A DNA stretch of 17,084 bases from Thermohalobaculum sp964475765 (lineage in GTDB: Bacteria > Pseudomonadota > Alphaproteobacteria > Rhodobacterales > Rhodobacteraceae), in NCBI GenBank assembly GCA_964475765.1, contig CAYYZH010000085.1, positions 1-17,084 on the forward strand, in the 5' to 3' direction. The notes under the pieces are model-generated. The model ran no database searches. It was not told the origin of the DNA and saw only the letters and a program-made list of their open reading frames with translations. Positions 13,731-17,084 of the stretch are shown one piece after another. The translations under genes and the position numbers were made by a program. Position 1 is the first letter of the stretch, and every line of letters begins with the position of its first letter.

Positions 13731-15299
13731 TCAGTCCATCGAGACCCAGCGCATCTCCTGACCGTTACCGATCGGGCTGAAGCGCACGCCTTTGACGTCC
13801 TTGTTGAAGGGGCCGAACCACTTGGTGTTGTAGACGAAGATGCCCGCGGCATCCTCCATCAGCAGCTTGTTGGCCTTTTCATAGTTCGCGCGGCGCAGGT
13901 CCTGATCGGTCGAGACGCGGGCCTCGCTCAGCAACTTGTCGACTTCCTCGTTGCAGTACCACGAGCTGTTACGCGCCCCGATCTGCTCGCAGGCATACAT
14001 CTCGCCCAGCCAGTTGTTCGGGTCGGCATAGTAGGTGGACTTCCAGAGGAACAGGAGATCATACATCTGCTGCTCGTCCCGCATCTTACCCGAGGCGACC
14101 GGCCACGGTTCGGCGACGATATTGGTCTTGACGCCGATCTTGTTCAGGCCGTTCTGCAACAGGGCCGCCGCCTGCTCGGTCTGGCCATAGCCTGCCAGCG
14201 CGCCCAGCGTGATCTCGGGGATCTCCCCATCGACCTTGGCAAGGTACTCCTTGGCCTTGTCCAAATCGAGCGAATAACCTTCGACATCCTGCGGTGCGCC
14301 CCACATGTTGTTCGGCAGCGGAACGGGATCGCGGGCGACCGAACCGGACAGGATGTTGTTGATAAACCCGTCATAGTCGAACGAGTAGCTGAGCGCCTTG
14401 CGGAAGTTCAGATCGTTCATCGGGAAGCGCCCGTGGTGGATGATCGAGTAGAAGATCCGCATGGATTCCTGCTCGTCCACATAGACGTTCTCGCTGTCGC
14501 GCAGGCGCTTGACCTGATCCTGCGGCAGATAGCCATCGGTGCCGTGGAAGTCGCCGTTCATGAGGCCAAGAACGCGGCTGTTGATCTCGACAACGGTGCG
14601 GAACTCGATCTCGTCCAGCGGGTCCTCGACCATGTCCCAGCCGTAGAAGTGATCCTCGAAGCGCTCCGCCTGCCAGCCGATCGCCGGGTCATAGCGCTTG
14701 AGCTTGAACGAGCCCGAGCCAGCGTCGTTTTTCGACAGCCACTCCGTACCGAGATCATCGCCATTGTAGTTAGCCTGGACCAGTTCGGCGTTGAGCACGT
14801 GGATCTCCGGCACCGTCGCCAGGAAGATTGCCGAGGGCTTGGAGAGCGTGAAGACCACGGTTCTGGCATCGGCTGCCTTGGTCGATCCCTTTGCAATCGT
14901 GCCTTCGAAGAGCGAGTAGGCGCCTTTCTTCAGCTCGAGAATGCGGTCGATGGAGTAGACGACGTCCGAAGCCTCGACCGGCGAGCCGTCATGGAACGTC
15001 GCATCACGTAAGGTGAACGTGTAGGTCAGCCCGTCATCCGAAATCTCGACCTTCTCGGCCAGCCACGGTTGCAGCTTGGGCGGATTGTCCTGCCAGCGCA
15101 TCAGCCCGTCATAGAGGTTGATCCGGCTGGCAACACGGCCCACGTCGAACACCGCATGCGGGTCCAGGGTGTCATAGGCGGACGAGTTGGCGAACACGAA
15201 CTTGCCGCCCGCGGCGGCAGGTGTGGCCAAGGCACCGACAGCAATCACTGCAGCGGCGGCCAGCCGCCCAAATCCGGGTGCATAATCGAAAAGTCTCAT
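13731..15299 (-). CDS. Periplasmic peptide-type substrate-binding protein (SBP_bac_5, DppA-like)
   Basis: The solute receptor of the importer, 522 residues from ATG 15299, with AGGGAGA placed 6 nt upstream. An in-frame ATG at 15353 lacks this and would bury the signal peptide. The signal peptide covers about residues 1-30 (MRLFDYAPGF, hydrophobic LAAAAVIAVGALA, then TPAAA-GG), with no lipobox. Cluster C features: the early DTLDPHAVFDVG-type segment, LQPWLAEKVEISDDGLTYTFTLR, FHDGSPVEASDVVYSIDRI, and a late PNNWLGEMYACEQ...SSWYCNEEVDKLL carrying a probable disulphide pair. The family binds di/oligopeptides but also opines, nickel chelates, glutathione and other compounds. The flanking SDRs and HyuA argue for a non-standard, amide-containing ligand. 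Confidence 0.93.
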   Translation of the reverse strand: MRLFDYAPGFGRLAAAAVIAVGALATPAAAGGKFVFANSSAYDTLDPHAVFDVGRVASRINLYDGLMRWQDNPPKLQPWLAEKVEISDDGLTYTFTLRDATFHDGSPVEASDVVYSIDRILELKKGAYSLFEGTIAKGSTKAADARTVVFTLSKPSAIFLATVPEIHVLNAELVQANYNGDDLGTEWLSKNDAGSGSFKLKRYDPAIGWQAERFEDHFYGWDMVEDPLDEIEFRTVVEINSRVLGLMNGDFHGTDGYLPQDQVKRLRDSENVYVDEQESMRIFYSIIHHGRFPMNDLNFRKALSYSFDYDGFINNILSGSVARDPVPLPNNMWGAPQDVEGYSLDLDKAKEYLAKVDGEIPEITLGALAGYGQTEQAAALLQNGLNKIGVKTNIVAEPWPVASGKMRDEQQMYDLLFLWKSTYYADPNNWLGEMYACEQIGARNSSWYCNEEVDKLLSEARVSTDQDLRRANYEKANKLLMEDAAGIFVYNTKWFGPFNKDVKGVRFSPIGNGQEMRWVSMD

Positions 15300-15355
15300 G
15301 TGCAGTCTCCCTGTTGTGATTTCGCTCTGACGGCCGTGGCCGCCGCCTCCCATGG

Positions 15356-15372
15356 CCCGGGTTTGCCCCGGG
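15356..15372 (-). other. Hairpin between SDR and binding-protein genes
   Basis: CCCGGG (15356-15361) and CCCGGG (15367-15372) can pair around a TTTGC loop, in an 82-bp gap. No T-run follows. It may be an mRNA processing or attenuation element; the flanking genes are still likely one operon. Confidence 0.35.
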
Positions 15373-15381
15373 TCCTCTCGC

Positions 15382-16143
15382 TCAACGGTTCCATTGGAAA
15401 CCGTCGATCGTGATGTCCTGACCGGTCACGAAGAACGGCTCGGTCGTGGTCAGAAATGCAACCAGCTCGGCAACATCGGCCGGGCTGCCGGTGCGGTTCA
15501 GCGCTATGCCCTTGATCAGCTCCGGCTCGCGCTCGGCGATGACCGGGTTCTTGGCGGTCAGCTCGGTCTTGATAAGACCGGGGCAGACGCAGTTGATAGC
15601 GACGTGTGGTCCGAGTTCTTTGGCCAGCGCACGGGTCATGCCGATGATCCCGGCCTTCGCTGCGGCATAGGAAAAGCGGCTGACCGCGGCCGTGACCCCG
15701 CCGGAATGCGCGTTCAGCGACGACATCGAGACGATACGTCCGTACTCGCGGTCCAGCATGGTGGGCGCGACGGCCTGAATATAGTTGAAGCAGCTCTTGA
15801 GGTTGACGTCGATGGCGGCATCCCATTGCTCCTCGGTGATGTCGAGAATACCGATGGGTTGAGCGCGGCCTGCGTTGTTGACCAAAACGTCAATCCGGCC
15901 CCAGTCGGCCAGGACATCCGCGGCGATGTCCTTGGCGCGCTTGTGGTCGGCAACATCAGCCTCGTGGGTCGTGCAGGGCACACCGATCTCTTCGATCTCG
16001 GCCTTTGTGCGTTCCATTTCCGGGACAAGTACATCGACAAGCGCAACCGCCAGGCCTCGATGCGCAAGGGCATGGGCGCAACCGCGCCCGATCCCGCGGG
16101 CACCGCCAGTGACAATTGCAACACGTGTGTCCAGTTCGGCCAT
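15382..16143 (-). CDS. Short-chain dehydrogenase/reductase (SDR), first gene of the ABC operon
   Basis: A classical SDR, 253 residues from ATG 16143 (MAELDTRVAIVTGG). TGGARGIG (12-19), Asp37 after the second strand (NAD(H) preference), NNAG (89-92), Asn114, Ser141/142 (VSMSS), Tyr159 and Lys163 (YAAAK), and a C-terminal VTGQDITIDGG-like VTGQDITIDGF. A longer in-frame start at 16215 would add residues that do not resemble SDRs and would enter the divergent promoter region. GGGGG three bases before the ATG is the only ribosome-binding candidate. It shares little more than family motifs with the SDR at the operon end, so the two probably catalyse different steps. Confidence 0.92.
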   Translation of the reverse strand: MAELDTRVAIVTGGARGIGRGCAHALAHRGLAVALVDVLVPEMERTKAEIEEIGVPCTTHEADVADHKRAKDIAADVLADWGRIDVLVNNAGRAQPIGILDITEEQWDAAIDVNLKSCFNYIQAVAPTMLDREYGRIVSMSSLNAHSGGVTAAVSRFSYAAAKAGIIGMTRALAKELGPHVAINCVCPGLIKTELTAKNPVIAEREPELIKGIALNRTGSPADVAELVAFLTTTEPFFVTGQDITIDGFQWNR

Positions 16144-16297
16144 CGACCCCCGAAACCCCTGTGCTCTGGTTCGATGTTGACGACGGTTGTGCACTGCGTC
16201 AATCATTAACGCCAAAGTTGGGTCGGCATCTCAGACCTGATAACGGGGCGCCCGCGTCGGGCGATTTCACCGACCGGGCCGCGCGAGGGGGGACCAA
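16144..16297. promoter_or_regulatory. Divergent promoter region between the SDR/ABC operon and hyuA
   Basis: A 154-bp region that must drive both directions. It contains the inverted repeat TTGACG (16177-16182) / CGTCAA (16197-16202) with a 14-bp centre that includes GTGCAC. Each arm doubles as a -35-like TTGACG for one strand, so a regulator bound here could control both operons. The matching -10 boxes are not clear. AGGGG (16286-16290) upstream of ATG 16298 is the hyuA ribosome-binding site. Confidence 0.4.
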
Positions 16298-17084
16298 ATG
16301 AGTGTCCGCGTCTCTGTCGATATCGGTGGGACTTTCACGGATTTTTGCCTCTATGATGAGGCCACGGCCACGCTTAGTACGCTAAAGACCCTGTCGACCC
16401 CGGATACGCCCGGCGCCGAGGTGATGACCGGCATCTCCGAGCTGGGCACCCGATACGGTCATAGCCCCGCAGCGATCAGTTACTTCACGCATGGCACCAC
16501 GGTTGGCGTGAACACCGTGATCCAGCGTCGGGGCGCACAGCTGGCCCTGTTCACAACGCGGAACTTTGAAGATGTGCTGGAGGTCGCGCGGCTGAAGGTG
16601 CCGGATCCCTATGATCTGTTCTCCCGGCGCCCGGATCCCCTCGCTCCGCGTGAGCGGGTCTATGGCATTAACGAACGCGTGCTGAAGGACGGGACGATCG
16701 AAAAGGGTGTCGACGTGACCGAGGTTGCAGATGCCGTTGCCCAAGCTAAAGTCGATGGAGCCGACACGATTGTTGTCGCCCTGCTGCATGCCTACGCCAA
16801 CCCGGCGAACGAGCGTGAGGTACGCGATGCGATCCTGGCCGCGGCCCCTGAGATGACGGTCACGCTGTCCTCGGATGTTTGGCCGGTGATCCGCGAGTAC
16901 GAGCGGACGGTGACCTCGACGGTCGCAGGATACGTGCAGCGGCGCGTGGCGGATTACATCGGTTCGTTGCAACAGGCCCTTAGCGATGCTGGGGTGCCAA
17001 CCGAGGCGATGATCACCAAGTCCAATGGTGGCGTGATGGCAGCCGAGCTTGGCAAGGCCGATCCGATTGCCATGCTGCTCTCCG
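16298..17084 (+). CDS. hyuA: Hydantoinase/oxoprolinase subunit A (HyuA-like), 5' part
   Basis: The N-terminal 262 codons of an ATP-dependent N-methylhydantoinase A / 5-oxoprolinase-type subunit; the frame is open at the right edge. Full members are about 650-700 residues. Visible are the nucleotide-binding DIGGTFTD (8-15), HGTTVGVNTVIQRRGA (65-80), REYERTVTSTVAGYVQ (199-214) and KSNGGVM (241-247). The first two belong to Hydantoinase_N and the last two to the start of the Hydantoinase_A domain. The family uses ATP to activate a cyclic amide carbonyl (hydantoins, oxoproline) or, in acetophenone carboxylase relatives, an enol. A B subunit (HyuB) is expected just beyond the window. Divergent from the SDR/ABC operon, sharing its control region. 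Confidence 0.92.
   Translation, partial: MSVRVSVDIGGTFTDFCLYDEATATLSTLKTLSTPDTPGAEVMTGISELGTRYGHSPAAISYFTHGTTVGVNTVIQRRGAQLALFTTRNFEDVLEVARLKVPDPYDLFSRRPDPLAPRERVYGINERVLKDGTIEKGVDVTEVADAVAQAKVDGADTIVVALLHAYANPANEREVRDAILAAAPEMTVTLSSDVWPVIREYERTVTSTVAGYVQRRVADYIGSLQQALSDAGVPTEAMITKSNGGVMAAELGKADPIAMLLS

Noticed and set aside
13677..15011. Long plus-strand open frame of 444 codons
   Set aside because: It is entirely antisense to the binding-protein gene, whose SBP_bac_5 motifs and signal peptide are clear. Its own product has no recognisable domain and is a GC-driven shadow.

Overview
The window looks like part of an extrachromosomal replicon (plasmid or chromid) of an alphaproteobacterium, most likely a roseobacter-group member of the Rhodobacterales. 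The reasons are the GC-rich coding sequence, a ParA with an N-terminal helix-turn-helix region, a ParB of the alphaproteobacterial plasmid style, an iteron-type Rep_3 initiator divergent from parAB, and cargo typical of such replicons (Dpp/Opp-type ABC transporter, HyuA hydantoinase, short-chain dehydrogenases). The species cannot be read from the sequence.

Left part (1-2822): an AT-rich edge and a perfect hairpin/recombination-like site (61-89). Then come two leftward genes, a DUF4143-type AAA+ ATPase (181-1347) with a palindrome over its start, and a DUF6880-like helical protein (1428-2822).

Maintenance module (2852-7256): parA (5286 to 3901) and parB (3914 to 2868) form an overlapping leftward operon. 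Two identical 16-bp palindromes, one inside the 3' end of parB and one touching its stop codon, are very probable parS centromeres. The 620-bp gap between parA and the rightward rep gene (5907-7256) reads as an origin of replication. It holds an AT-rich stretch (5461-5500), five tandem 22-bp iterons (5518-5627), further iteron-like and inverted sites before rep (5697-5765), a candidate rep promoter, and a dense cluster of GANTC (CcrM-type methylation) sites.

Junction (7257-8005): a decayed C-terminal piece of a ketopantoate-reductase-like gene marks the boundary between backbone and cargo.

Cargo (8006-17084): a rightward NodB/CE4-fold metal hydrolase (8006-8923) is followed by a second 22-bp-period repeat array between convergent genes (8971-9058). 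Next is a tightly coupled leftward operon, in transcription order SDR - substrate-binding protein - two permeases - two ATPases - SDR (16143 down to 9081). Divergent from it, a HyuA-type subunit (16298 onward) runs off the right edge. Together these suggest uptake of a small peptide-like or cyclic amide/imide compound, hydrolytic opening by HyuA(B) and/or the NodB-fold hydrolase, and oxidation or reduction by two NAD(P)-dependent dehydrogenases. The substrate cannot be read from the sequence.
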